Assembly (NCBI RefSeq): GCF_900547205.1
Contig: NZ_URFY01000016.1
Location: 1 to 64,000, forward strand
Origin: an uncultured Bacteroides sp.
GTDB taxonomy: Bacteria > Bacteroidota > Bacteroidia > Bacteroidales > Bacteroidaceae
DNA: 64,000 nucleotides
Direction: 5' to 3'
Part shown: piece after piece, positions 6,894 through 15,846 of the stretch
How positions within the stretch are numbered: position 1 is the stretch's first letter
Layout: every line of letters begins with the position of its first letter
Position numbers and translations under genes: made by a program
The notes under the pieces: model-generated
Databases searched by the model: none
What the model saw: the letters and a program-made list of their open reading frames with translations, nothing else
Told to the model about the DNA's origin: nothing

Positions 6894-9047
6894 GTGGCAG
6901 TTAATAAAAAGAATATAATGACCCGTTACTTCTTCGTCATCTTGCTGATGGCGTTGGTAGGAGTGGCAATTGTCGTAAAGGCAGGCATCACGATGTTTGC
7001 CGAACGCCAATATTGGCAGGATGTGGCCGACCGTTTCGTGAAAGAGAACGTGACGGTGAAACCTAACCGAGGAAACATTATTTCTTCAGACGGTAAATTG
7101 ATGGCAAGTTCTCTGCCCGAATACCGTATATATATGGACTTTATGTCCGGTGAAAAGGACGAAAAACGCAGGAAGAAGGATCAGGCGCGCCGTGATTCTA
7201 TCCTCAAAGTAAACATGGACTCCATCTGCATCGGGCTCAATAAGATATTCCCGGACAAGAGCGTCGCCCAGTTCAAGGCGCATCTCAAGAAAGGACGTCA
7301 GGCAAAGAGCCGCAATTATCTGATTTATCCGAAACGCATCTCTTACATACAATATAAAGAGGTGAAGAGGTTGCCCGTTTTCTGCCTGAACAAATATAAA
7401 GGTGGTTTTATAGGATTACCCTATAATCAGCGTAAGAAACCTTTCGGTTCATTGGCTGCCCGTACACTGGGCGATGTATATGCCGACACGGCGCAAGGAG
7501 CCAGAAACGGTATCGAACTTGCTTTCGACTCCATACTGAAGGGACGGGACGGACTGACCCACCGGCAGAAAGTGATGAACAAATACCTGAATATTGTAGA
7601 TGTGCCGCCCATTGATGGTTGCGACCTGATTTCTACAATTGACGTGGGTATGCAGGATATTTGCGAAAAAGCATTGGTGGACAAGCTGAAAGAGTTGAAT
7701 GCCTTTGTCGGAGTGGTTGTATTGATGGAGGTAGCTACCGGAGAGGTGAAAGCCATCGTAAACATGACGCAAGGACGAGACGGAAACTACTACGAAGTGC
7801 GCAACAATGCCATCAGTGATATGCTCGAACCGGGTTCAACGTTCAAGACAGCATCCATCATGGTAGCTTTGGAGGACGGAAAGATTACACCCGACTACGT
7901 GGTAGACACTGGAAACGGACAGATGCCCATGCACGGCCGTGTGATGAAAGACCACAATTGGCACCGGGGCGGATATGGCAAACTGACAGTTACCGAAATT
8001 CTGGGAGTTTCTTCCAACGTGGGTACCTCTTATATTATAGACCATTTCTATGGCAGCAATCCGCAGAAGTTCGTCGACGGATTAAGACGAATGAGCATCG
8101 ACCAGCCGCTCAACCTGCAAATTTCGGGAGAAGGAAAGCCGAATATCCGTGGCCCGAAGGAAAGGAAGTATTTCTCGAAAACAGCCCTTCCGTGGATGAG
8201 TATCGGATACGAGACGCAGGTGCCACCGCTCAACATTCTTACATTTTATAACGGAATAGCCAATAATGGAGTGACCGTGCGTCCGAAGTTTGTAAAAGCT
8301 GCCGTGAAAGACGGAGAGATAGTGCAAGAGTTTCCGACGGAGGTTATCAACCCCAAGATTTGCTCGGATAAGACGCTGGCACAAATTCAAGAGATTCTGC
8401 GAAAAGTGGTTGGTGAAGGACTTGCCAAGCCTGCGGGCAGCAAGCAATTCCACGTTTCCGGGAAAACGGGAACGGCACAAATCTCCCAAGGAGCTGCCGG
8501 ATATAAAACCGGAAGAACGAATTATCTGGTAAGTTTCTGCGGATATTTTCCGTCGGAGGCTCCTAAATATAGTATGATTGTTTCTATTCAAAAACCGGGA
8601 CTACCGGCTTCGGGAGGTTTAATGGCGGGTAGCGTGTTTAGTAAGATTGCCGAAAGGGTATATGCCAAGGACCTGCGACTGCCGCTTACCAATGCGATAG
8701 ATACAAACAGCGTGGTCATTCCGAACGTGAAAGCCGGAGAAATGAGAGAAACGCAGCGGGTACTGGAAGAACTGGACATCAAGATTCAGGATAAGATAGC
8801 CAATTCGGGCAAAGAAGTCTGGGGAAGCGCACACATTGCTCCACAGGCAGTGGTGCTCGAAAGCCGGAGCAATATGCAGAACTTTGTGCCGAGTGTGGTT
8901 GGTATGGGAGCAAAGGATGCTGTCTATCTGTTGGAAAGTAAAGGATTGAAGGTCAACCTAGTGGGAGTAGGCAAAGTGAGAAGCCAGTCGATAGCCAATG
9001 GAACGATTATCAAGAAAGGACAGACGGTGACGCTAAGGCTTAATTAA
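6894..9047 (+). CDS. ftsI: Septal peptidoglycan transpeptidase FtsI (PBP3) with PASTA domain
   Basis: Class B penicillin-binding protein that cross-links septal peptidoglycan. An N-terminal transmembrane helix (about residues 10-30) anchors it. The transpeptidase motifs are seen as STFK (catalytic Ser315), SSN (373-375) and KTGTA (about 526). The C-terminus carries one clear PASTA domain (VPSVVGMGAKDAVYLLESKG onward) and a weaker one before it (VIPNVKAGEMRETQ). PASTA domains are typical of Gram-positive PBPs and also occur in Bacteroidetes FtsI. At 717 residues it is longer than the E. coli enzyme. The start is a GTG at 6894; an ATG at 6918 (MTRYFFV) is the alternative. Confidence 0.95.
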   Translation: MAVNKKNIMTRYFFVILLMALVGVAIVVKAGITMFAERQYWQDVADRFVKENVTVKPNRGNIISSDGKLMASSLPEYRIYMDFMSGEKDEKRRKKDQARRDSILKVNMDSICIGLNKIFPDKSVAQFKAHLKKGRQAKSRNYLIYPKRISYIQYKEVKRLPVFCLNKYKGGFIGLPYNQRKKPFGSLAARTLGDVYADTAQGARNGIELAFDSILKGRDGLTHRQKVMNKYLNIVDVPPIDGCDLISTIDVGMQDICEKALVDKLKELNAFVGVVVLMEVATGEVKAIVNMTQGRDGNYYEVRNNAISDMLEPGSTFKTASIMVALEDGKITPDYVVDTGNGQMPMHGRVMKDHNWHRGGYGKLTVTEILGVSSNVGTSYIIDHFYGSNPQKFVDGLRRMSIDQPLNLQISGEGKPNIRGPKERKYFSKTALPWMSIGYETQVPPLNILTFYNGIANNGVTVRPKFVKAAVKDGEIVQEFPTEVINPKICSDKTLAQIQEILRKVVGEGLAKPAGSKQFHVSGKTGTAQISQGAAGYKTGRTNYLVSFCGYFPSEAPKYSMIVSIQKPGLPASGGLMAGSVFSKIAERVYAKDLRLPLTNAIDTNSVVIPNVKAGEMRETQRVLEELDIKIQDKIANSGKEVWGSAHIAPQAVVLESRSNMQNFVPSVVGMGAKDAVYLLESKGLKVNLVGVGKVRSQSIANGTIIKKGQTVTLRLN

Positions 9048-9077
9048 AAAATTAAAGATTAAAAATTAAATAGAGTA

Positions 9078-10529
9078 ATGTTACTAAACAAGTTACTGAA
9101 AGCAATTCAACCGGTGGAAGTAGCCGGAGATACGGACATAGAAATCACCGGAGTCAACATTGATTCCCGTTTAGTAGAAGCCGGACAACTGTTTATGGCA
9201 ATGCGCGGCACGCAAACTGACGGTCATGCCTATATACCTACTGCTATCGAGAAAGGAGCTATCGCTATCCTTTGCGAAGATATGCCGGCGGAACCCGTTG
9301 TAGGAATCACCTATGTGCAGGTGAAAGACAGCGAAGATGCAGTGGGCAAGATTGCTACAACCTTCTACGGAGATCCGACTTCCAAGGTGGAACTCGTCGG
9401 TGTCACCGGAACGAATGGGAAAACGACCATCGCCACCTTATTATATAATACATTTCGCTATTTCGGCTATAAAGTGGGATTGATTTCTACCGTCTGTAAT
9501 TACATCGACGACGAACCGATTCCGACCGAACATACAACACCCGACCCTATCACGCTCAACAAACTACTGGGACGGATGGCGGATGAAGGCTGCAAATATG
9601 TATTTATGGAAGTCAGTTCCCACTCCATCGCACAAAAGCGAATTAGCGGGTTGAAGTTTGCAGGAGGTATCTTTACCAATCTCACACGCGACCATCTCGA
9701 CTATCATAAGACGGTGGAGAACTATCTGAAAGCCAAGAAGAAGTTCTTTGACGACCTCCCTAAAACGGCTTTCAGCCTTACCAATCTTGACGATAAGAAC
9801 GGACTGGTGATGACTCAAAACACACGTTCAAAGGTGCACACCTATTCGTTGAGAAGCCTCAGCGACTTTAAAGGTCGGGTGCTGGAATCTCATTTCGAAG
9901 GAATGCTGCTCGATTTCAATAATCATGAATTGGCAGTTCAGTTCATCGGTAAGTTCAATGCTTCCAACTTGTTGGCAGTGTTTGGTGCAGCGGTTCTGCT
10001 GGGAAAGAAGGAAGAGGATGTACTTGTTGCCCTCAGCACGCTTCATCCGGTGGCGGGACGCTTCGATGCGGTGCGTTCTCCGAAAGGAATCACGGCGATT
10101 GTGGACTATGCGCATACGCCTGACGCACTTGTCAATGTGTTGAATGCCATCCACGGAGTACTGGAAGGAAAAGGAAAAGTCATCACCGTAGTAGGCGCTG
10201 GCGGCAACCGCGATAAAGGGAAACGCCCCATCATGGCAAAAGAAGCCGTCAAAGCGAGTGACCGCGTGATCATTACTTCTGATAATCCCCGCTTTGAAGA
10301 GCCGCAGGACATCATCAACGATATGCTGGCAGGACTGGATGCGGAGGATATGAAAAAGACGCTCAGTATTGCCAACCGCAAAGAGGCTATCCGCACAGCT
10401 TGTATGTTGGCGGAAAAAGGGGACGTGATACTCATTGCCGGAAAAGGACACGAGAATTATCAGGAAATAAAAGGCGTGAAACACCACTTTGACGACAAGG
10501 AAGAAGTGAAACTAATGTTTAACGATTAG
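9078..10529 (+). CDS. murE: UDP-MurNAc-L-Ala-D-Glu:meso-diaminopimelate ligase
   Basis: Cytoplasmic Mur ligase that adds the third amino acid to the peptidoglycan stem peptide using ATP. The P-loop GTNGKTT is at residues 111-117, and the central domain signature ARTPD-like HTTPDPITL follows. The substrate-selecting motif reads DNPR (402-405), the form specific for meso-diaminopimelate rather than lysine, so this organism should have DAP-type peptidoglycan. Its stop codon TAG (10527-10529) lies inside the heptamer repeat that fills the gap to mraY. Confidence 0.97.
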   Translation: MLLNKLLKAIQPVEVAGDTDIEITGVNIDSRLVEAGQLFMAMRGTQTDGHAYIPTAIEKGAIAILCEDMPAEPVVGITYVQVKDSEDAVGKIATTFYGDPTSKVELVGVTGTNGKTTIATLLYNTFRYFGYKVGLISTVCNYIDDEPIPTEHTTPDPITLNKLLGRMADEGCKYVFMEVSSHSIAQKRISGLKFAGGIFTNLTRDHLDYHKTVENYLKAKKKFFDDLPKTAFSLTNLDDKNGLVMTQNTRSKVHTYSLRSLSDFKGRVLESHFEGMLLDFNNHELAVQFIGKFNASNLLAVFGAAVLLGKKEEDVLVALSTLHPVAGRFDAVRSPKGITAIVDYAHTPDALVNVLNAIHGVLEGKGKVITVVGAGGNRDKGKRPIMAKEAVKASDRVIITSDNPRFEEPQDIINDMLAGLDAEDMKKTLSIANRKEAIRTACMLAEKGDVILIAGKGHENYQEIKGVKHHFDDKEEVKLMFND

Positions 10530-10603
10530 TGATTAGTGATTAACGGCTGTGCAGAATGTAAGCACAGCTACTAATCACTAATCACTAACCACTAATCACT
10601 AAT
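10524..10603. repeat. Inverted TAATCAC heptamer repeats with nested hairpin, murE/mraY gap
   Basis: The gap holds tandem 7-bp units GATTAGT on one side (from 10524, overlapping the murE stop) and CACTAAT units on the other (to about 10603). Between them is a perfect inner stem, GCTGTGC with GCACAGC, around an 8-9-base loop. The whole can fold as one long RNA hairpin inside the operon. The same heptamer occurs at 13337-13355, 43130-43150 and twice at 47.35-47.54 kb. Confidence 0.8.
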
Positions 10604-10607
10604 AAAA

Positions 10608-11876
10608 ATGTTATACTATCTGTTTGAATGGCTGCATAAGCTCAATTTTCCCGGAGCGGGGATGTTTGGTTACACTTCATTCCGTGCTTTGATGGCGGTA
10701 ATCCTGGCATTGCTCATTTCGAGTATATGGGGTGACAGATTCATCAATCTGCTCAAGAAGAAGCAAATCACCGAAACACAACGCGATGCAAAGACCGACC
10801 CGTTCGGAGTGAACAAGGTGGGCGTACCCAGCATGGGAGGAGTCATCATTATTGTAGCTATTCTTATTCCTTGCCTGCTGCTGGGCAAACTACAGAACAT
10901 ATATATGATACTGATGCTGATAACGACCATCTGGTTGGGATCACTCGGTTTTGCTGACGACTACATCAAAATCTTCAAGAAAGACAAAGAAGGATTGCAC
11001 GGCAAATTCAAGATTATCGGCCAAGTAGGTTTGGGGTTAATTGTCGGTCTTACTTTATATTTCAGTCCGGATGTGGTGATTCGCGAGAATATCGAAGTCC
11101 ACAATCCGGGACAGGAAATGGAAGTGATTCACGGCACGAATGACCTGAAATCCACTCAAACCACCATTCCTTTCTTCAAGAGCAATAACCTCGATTATGC
11201 CGATTTAGTGTCCTTTATGGGCGAGCACGCACAGGCAGCCGGATGGGTATTGTTTGTTATCATCACCATATTTGTGGTGACGGCTGTGTCCAACGGTGCC
11301 AACCTGAACGATGGTATGGATGGGATGGCAGCCGGAAACTCCGCCATCATCGGATTGACGTTGGGGATTCTGGCGTATGTATCCTCGCATATCGAATTTG
11401 CAGGCTATCTGAATATCATGTATATCCCCGGTTCGGAAGAGCTGGTAATCTTTATATGCGCCTTCATCGGTGCACTGATTGGCTTCTTGTGGTACAACGC
11501 CTATCCGGCACAAGTATTCATGGGAGACACCGGTAGTCTGACTATCGGCGGTATCATTGCCGTATTCGCTATCATTATCCACAAAGAATTGCTGATACCG
11601 ATTCTGTGTGGCGTATTTCTGGTAGAGAACCTGTCAGTTATCCTGCAACGGGCTTACTACAAGGCAGGAAAACGGAAAGGAGTGAAACAAAGATTGTTCA
11701 AACGAACCCCAATTCACGACCACTTCCGCACTTCCATGAGCCTGATTGAACCGGGATGCTCGGTGATGTTCACCAAACCCAACCAGTTGTTCCATGAATC
11801 AAAGATTACTGTCCGCTTCTGGATTGTAACCATTGTGTTGGCAGCGATAACAATTATAACGCTTAAAATAAGATAA
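10608..11876 (+). CDS. mraY: Phospho-N-acetylmuramoyl-pentapeptide transferase
   Basis: Integral membrane enzyme that transfers phospho-MurNAc-pentapeptide to undecaprenyl phosphate, giving lipid I. The signatures are FADDYIKI (about residue 111), NLNDGMDGMAAGN (about 232) and YPAQVFMGDTGSL (about 298), with the C-terminal IHDHF box in place of the usual HHHFE. About ten membrane segments can be seen. At 422 residues it is about 60 longer than E. coli MraY; an extra polar stretch lies at about 155-210 (VHNPGQEMEVIHGTND), an insert I associate with Bacteroidetes MraY. Confidence 0.96.
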   Translation: MLYYLFEWLHKLNFPGAGMFGYTSFRALMAVILALLISSIWGDRFINLLKKKQITETQRDAKTDPFGVNKVGVPSMGGVIIIVAILIPCLLLGKLQNIYMILMLITTIWLGSLGFADDYIKIFKKDKEGLHGKFKIIGQVGLGLIVGLTLYFSPDVVIRENIEVHNPGQEMEVIHGTNDLKSTQTTIPFFKSNNLDYADLVSFMGEHAQAAGWVLFVIITIFVVTAVSNGANLNDGMDGMAAGNSAIIGLTLGILAYVSSHIEFAGYLNIMYIPGSEELVIFICAFIGALIGFLWYNAYPAQVFMGDTGSLTIGGIIAVFAIIIHKELLIPILCGVFLVENLSVILQRAYYKAGKRKGVKQRLFKRTPIHDHFRTSMSLIEPGCSVMFTKPNQLFHESKITVRFWIVTIVLAAITIITLKIR

Positions 11877-11950
11877 AGAAAAGGCACGTAATCCGTGTCT
11901 CATTAAAAATAGATTAGAGAGTATTAACCCGATTATTAACTTTTAAAGAT

Positions 11951-12003
11951 GTGCACAGCCAATTGGCACATTAGCAAATAGGCACATTGGCACATTATTA
12001 GTA
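11951..12003. repeat. GGCACATT octamer repeats before murD
   Basis: In the 127-bp mraY/murD gap, GGCACATT occurs three times (with AGCAAATA between two of them) within about 50 bp ending at the murD start. A short stem, GGCACG with CGTGTC, lies at about 11883-11900. The same word recurs in the speA/argB gap at 59.4 kb, so this is a dispersed spacer repeat. Confidence 0.6.
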
Positions 12004-13338
12004 ATGAAAAGAATTGTAATTTTAGGAGCAGGTGAAAGCGGCTCAGGAGCAGCCGTGCTAGCCAAAGTTAAAGGATTTGAGACGTTTGTTTCGGATATGT
12101 CCGCCATCAAGGACAAATATAAGGAACTTCTCGACAGCCATCACATTGCTTGGGAAGAAGGACACCACACCGAAGAACTCATTCTGAATGCCGACGAGGT
12201 AATCAAAAGCCCCGGCATCCCGAATGACGCGCCGTTGATCCTGAAACTGAAAGCTCAAGGTACTCCGGTGATCTCAGAGATTGAGTTTGCCGGACGCTAT
12301 ACGGATGCCAAGATGATATGTATCACCGGTTCCAATGGAAAGACGACTACGACATCCCTGATTTATCATATTTTCAAGAGCGCCGACCTGAACGTAGGTT
12401 TGGCGGGCAACATCGGCAAGAGCCTTGCCTTGCAGGTGGCGGAAGAGCATCACGATTATTACATCATCGAACTGAGTTCATTCCAGTTGGATAATATGTA
12501 TAACTTCCGTGCGAACATCGCCGTATTGATGAACATCACTCCCGACCATCTCGACCGATACGACCACTGTATGCAGAATTACATCGACGCCAAATTCCGC
12601 ATTACTCAGAATCAGACTCCGGACGATGCCTTTATCTTCTGGAACGACGACCCTATCATCAAGCGCGAACTGGCGAAGCACGGCTTGAAAGCGCATCTGT
12701 ATCCTTTTGCTGCTGTAAAAGAAGACGGAGCTATCGCCTATGTAGAAGATAATGAAGTGAAGATCACCGAGCCTATCGCCTTCAACATGGAGCAAGAAGA
12801 GCTCGCACTGACGGGACAACATAACTTATATAACTCCTTGGCCGCAGGGATTTCAGCAAATCTGGCGGGCATCACCAAAGAGAACATCCGCAAGGCCCTT
12901 TCCGACTTTGAAGGAGTGGAGCATCGACTGGAAAAGGTGGCACGCGTGCGTGGCATCGAGTTCATCAACGACTCCAAAGCGACCAACGTAAACTCTTGCT
13001 GGTATGCCCTGCAAAGCATGAATACCAAAGTGGTACTCATCCTCGGTGGCAAAGATAAAGGGAACGACTATACGGAAATAGAAGACCTGGTACGCGAAAA
13101 GTGTTCGGGGCTGGTATATATGGGACTGCACAACGAGAAACTGCACGACTTCTTCGACCGCTTCGGCCTGCCCGTAGCTGACGTGCAAACCGGAATGAAG
13201 GATGCCGTGGAAGCAGCCTACAAACTGGCACAAAAAGGAGAAACCGTACTGCTAAGCCCTTGCTGTGCTTCCTTCGACCTCTTCAAGAGCTACGAAGACC
13301 GCGGCGACCAGTTTAAACAGTATGTAAGAGAGCTTTAA
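12004..13338 (+). CDS. murD: UDP-N-acetylmuramoylalanine:D-glutamate ligase
   Basis: Adds D-glutamate to UDP-MurNAc-L-Ala in the cytoplasm, using ATP. It has an N-terminal Rossmann fold (MKRIVILGAGESGSGAA), the P-loop GSNGKTTTTSL (about residues 109-119), the Mur ligase His/Asn region NITPDHLDRYD (about 179) and the C-terminal domain with DSKATN and LLSPCCASFD (about 417). At 444 residues it has the normal length. It starts directly after the octamer repeats. Confidence 0.97.
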   Translation: MKRIVILGAGESGSGAAVLAKVKGFETFVSDMSAIKDKYKELLDSHHIAWEEGHHTEELILNADEVIKSPGIPNDAPLILKLKAQGTPVISEIEFAGRYTDAKMICITGSNGKTTTTSLIYHIFKSADLNVGLAGNIGKSLALQVAEEHHDYYIIELSSFQLDNMYNFRANIAVLMNITPDHLDRYDHCMQNYIDAKFRITQNQTPDDAFIFWNDDPIIKRELAKHGLKAHLYPFAAVKEDGAIAYVEDNEVKITEPIAFNMEQEELALTGQHNLYNSLAAGISANLAGITKENIRKALSDFEGVEHRLEKVARVRGIEFINDSKATNVNSCWYALQSMNTKVVLILGGKDKGNDYTEIEDLVREKCSGLVYMGLHNEKLHDFFDRFGLPVADVQTGMKDAVEAAYKLAQKGETVLLSPCCASFDLFKSYEDRGDQFKQYVREL

Positions 13339-13357
13339 ATCACTAATCACTAACAAC

Positions 13358-14674
13358 GTGGATTTATTAAAGAACATATTCAAAGGCGACAAGGTAATCT
13401 GGATTATCTTCCTCTGTCTCTGCCTCATCTCAATAATCGAGGTGTTCTCGGCGGCATCGACGCTGACTTATAAAAGTGGCGACCATTGGGGACCGATTAC
13501 GCAGCACTCCATCATCTTGATGGTAGGTGCGGTAGTGGTGGTGTTTCTGCACAATGTGCCCTATAAATGGTTTCAGGTATTTCCGGTATTTCTGTATCCG
13601 GTTTCTTTGGTTCTGCTTGCCTTCGTCACGTTGATGGGTATCATTACGGGCGATCGTGTGAACGGTGCGGCTCGTTGGATGACTTTCATGGGATTGCAGT
13701 TTCAGCCGTCGGAGCTTGCCAAGATGGCGGTTATTATTGCCGTCTCGTTCATACTCTCCAAAAAGCAGGATGAATATGGTGCTAACCCTAAAGCCTTTAA
13801 ATACATCATGATAATCACCGGATTGGTTTTCCTGCTCATTGCACCAGAGAATCTGTCAACGGCAATGTTACTGTTCGGGGTGGTATTTATGATGATGTTC
13901 ATCGGACGAGTGTCTTCAAGAAAGCTTTTTGGAATGTTGGGGATATTGGTGCTTGTGGGTGGAGTGGCCATAGGAATACTAATGGCAATCCCTGCAAAGA
14001 CGTTGCACAACACTCTTGGACTTCATCGCTTTGAAACCTGGCAAAACCGCGTTTCCGGTTTCTTCGAGAAAGAAGAAGTGCCTGCCGCTAAGTTCGATAT
14101 TGATAAAGATGCACAAGTTGCGCATGCACGTATAGCTATTGCTACCAGTAATGTGGTGGGAAAAGGACCGGGAAATTCTGTACAACGCGATTTCCTCAGT
14201 CAGGCATTTTCCGATTTCATCTTCGCTATTGTGATTGAAGAAATGGGATTGGTAGGTGGAATATTCCTTGTATTCCTTTATCTCTGTCTGCTGATGCGGG
14301 CCGGGCGAATCGCACAGAAGTGCGAACGGACGTTCCCTGCTTTTTTGGTGATGGGTATTGCTTTGTTGCTGGTATCGCAAGCGATACTCAATATGATGGT
14401 TGCCGTCGGATTGTTCCCCGTGACGGGGCAGCCTTTGCCTTTAGTTAGTAAGGGAGGCACGAGTACATTAATCAATTGCGCTTATATCGGAATGATATTG
14501 AGCGTGAGCCGATATACCGCTCATTTGGAAGAACAGAAAGCGCACGATGCACAGATTCAACTGCAAATAGAAGCAAATGCGGCTGTAAACTCCGAAGCAC
14601 AAGCTGCTGCTGAGCCGACAGCACAAATTCTGAACAGTGATGCCAAGTTTGAGGATGAGAATGATTTGAAATAA
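13358..14674 (+). CDS. ftsW: Septal peptidoglycan glycosyltransferase FtsW (SEDS)
   Basis: SEDS-family membrane glycosyltransferase that polymerises septal glycan strands together with FtsI. About ten membrane helices are visible. Conserved SEDS features include NGAARWM (about residues 101-107), the following QFQPSELAK, and PLPLVSKGGTS near residue 363. The start is a GTG at 13358 after a gap made of two TAATCAC heptamers. The C-terminal ~45 residues (after about 393) are a polar Ala/Gln/Glu-rich tail with no recognised domain. Confidence 0.95.
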   Translation: MDLLKNIFKGDKVIWIIFLCLCLISIIEVFSAASTLTYKSGDHWGPITQHSIILMVGAVVVVFLHNVPYKWFQVFPVFLYPVSLVLLAFVTLMGIITGDRVNGAARWMTFMGLQFQPSELAKMAVIIAVSFILSKKQDEYGANPKAFKYIMIITGLVFLLIAPENLSTAMLLFGVVFMMMFIGRVSSRKLFGMLGILVLVGGVAIGILMAIPAKTLHNTLGLHRFETWQNRVSGFFEKEEVPAAKFDIDKDAQVAHARIAIATSNVVGKGPGNSVQRDFLSQAFSDFIFAIVIEEMGLVGGIFLVFLYLCLLMRAGRIAQKCERTFPAFLVMGIALLLVSQAILNMMVAVGLFPVTGQPLPLVSKGGTSTLINCAYIGMILSVSRYTAHLEEQKAHDAQIQLQIEANAAVNSEAQAAAEPTAQILNSDAKFEDENDLK

Positions 14675-14710
14675 TGAAACAGCAAACAACGGATAGAATA
14701 AAGAATTATT

Positions 14711-15835
14711 ATGGATAAAGAACTTAGAATTATCATTAGCGGTGGAGGTACGGGAGGACATATCTTTCCTGCCGTTTCCATTGCGAACGCTATAATAGAG
14801 CTGCGCCCCAATGCAAAGATACTCTTTGTGGGTGCCGAAGGAAGGATGGAGATGCAACGGGTTCCCGATGCAGGCTACGAGATTATCGGCCTGCCGATAG
14901 TGGGATTTGACCGCAAACGGCCATGGAGGAATGTGGCAGTGATCATAAAGTTGGCGCGTAGCCAATGGAAAGCGCGCAGCATTATTAAGAACTTCCGCCC
15001 TCATGTGGCAGTTGGCGTAGGTGGCTTTGCAAGCGGTCCTACTCTTAAGACTGCCGAAATATTGAGAGTACCGACTCTAATTCAGGAACAGAATTGCTAT
15101 GCGGGAGTGACTAATAAGCTCTTGGCAGAGAACGCCAGCAAGATTTGTGTGGCATACGACGGAATGGAGAAATTCTTCCCCGCTGATAAGATTATCATGA
15201 CGGGAAATCCGGTGAGACAGAATCTTACTAAAGATATGCCGCCGAAAGAAGCGGCATTGCGCACCTTCAACTTGCAGCCGGATAAGAAAACCATCCTGAT
15301 TGTAGGCGGAAGTCTCGGCGCAGGAACTATCAACAAGACACTGGCTTTCGGATTGGCTACCATCAAGGAGAACAGCGATGTGCAATTCATCTGGCAAACC
15401 GGGAAATACTATTTCCCGCAAGTGATGGAAATTGTGAAAGCTGCCGGAGAACTTCCGAACTTGCACGTGACGGATTTCATCAAAGATATGGCAGCAGCCT
15501 ATGCAGCTGCCGACCTTGTCATCTCCCGTGCCGGAGCAGGTTCCATCTCCGAGTTCTGTCTGCTGAGCAAACCTGTGATTCTGGTTCCTTCGCCCAATGT
15601 GGCAGAAGATCATCAGACGAAGAATGCACTGGCATTGGTGGATAAACAAGCCGCCATCTACGTGAAAGATAGCGAAGCGGAAGCCAACTTGCTGAATGTA
15701 GCATTGTCTACGGTCAATGATGACGGGAAGTTGAAAGAATTGAGTGAGAATATAGCTAAGCTGGCATTAGCCGATTCTGCGAGAATCATTGCGCAGGAAG
15801 TGATAAAGCTAGCGGAGGCAGAGATGAATAAATAA
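14711..15835 (+). CDS. murG: UDP-GlcNAc:lipid I GlcNAc transferase
   Basis: GT28 peripheral membrane glycosyltransferase that converts lipid I to lipid II. The N-terminal G loop SGGGTGGHIFPA (about residues 10-21), the second loop VGVGGFASGP (about 100) and the C-terminal donor-binding SRAGAGSISEF (about 274) are all present. At 374 residues it is close to the family length. It lies between ftsW and murC with short gaps. Confidence 0.97.
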   Translation: MDKELRIIISGGGTGGHIFPAVSIANAIIELRPNAKILFVGAEGRMEMQRVPDAGYEIIGLPIVGFDRKRPWRNVAVIIKLARSQWKARSIIKNFRPHVAVGVGGFASGPTLKTAEILRVPTLIQEQNCYAGVTNKLLAENASKICVAYDGMEKFFPADKIIMTGNPVRQNLTKDMPPKEAALRTFNLQPDKKTILIVGGSLGAGTINKTLAFGLATIKENSDVQFIWQTGKYYFPQVMEIVKAAGELPNLHVTDFIKDMAAAYAAADLVISRAGAGSISEFCLLSKPVILVPSPNVAEDHQTKNALALVDKQAAIYVKDSEAEANLLNVALSTVNDDGKLKELSENIAKLALADSARIIAQEVIKLAEAEMNK

Positions 15836-15846
15836 TATAGAAAGCA

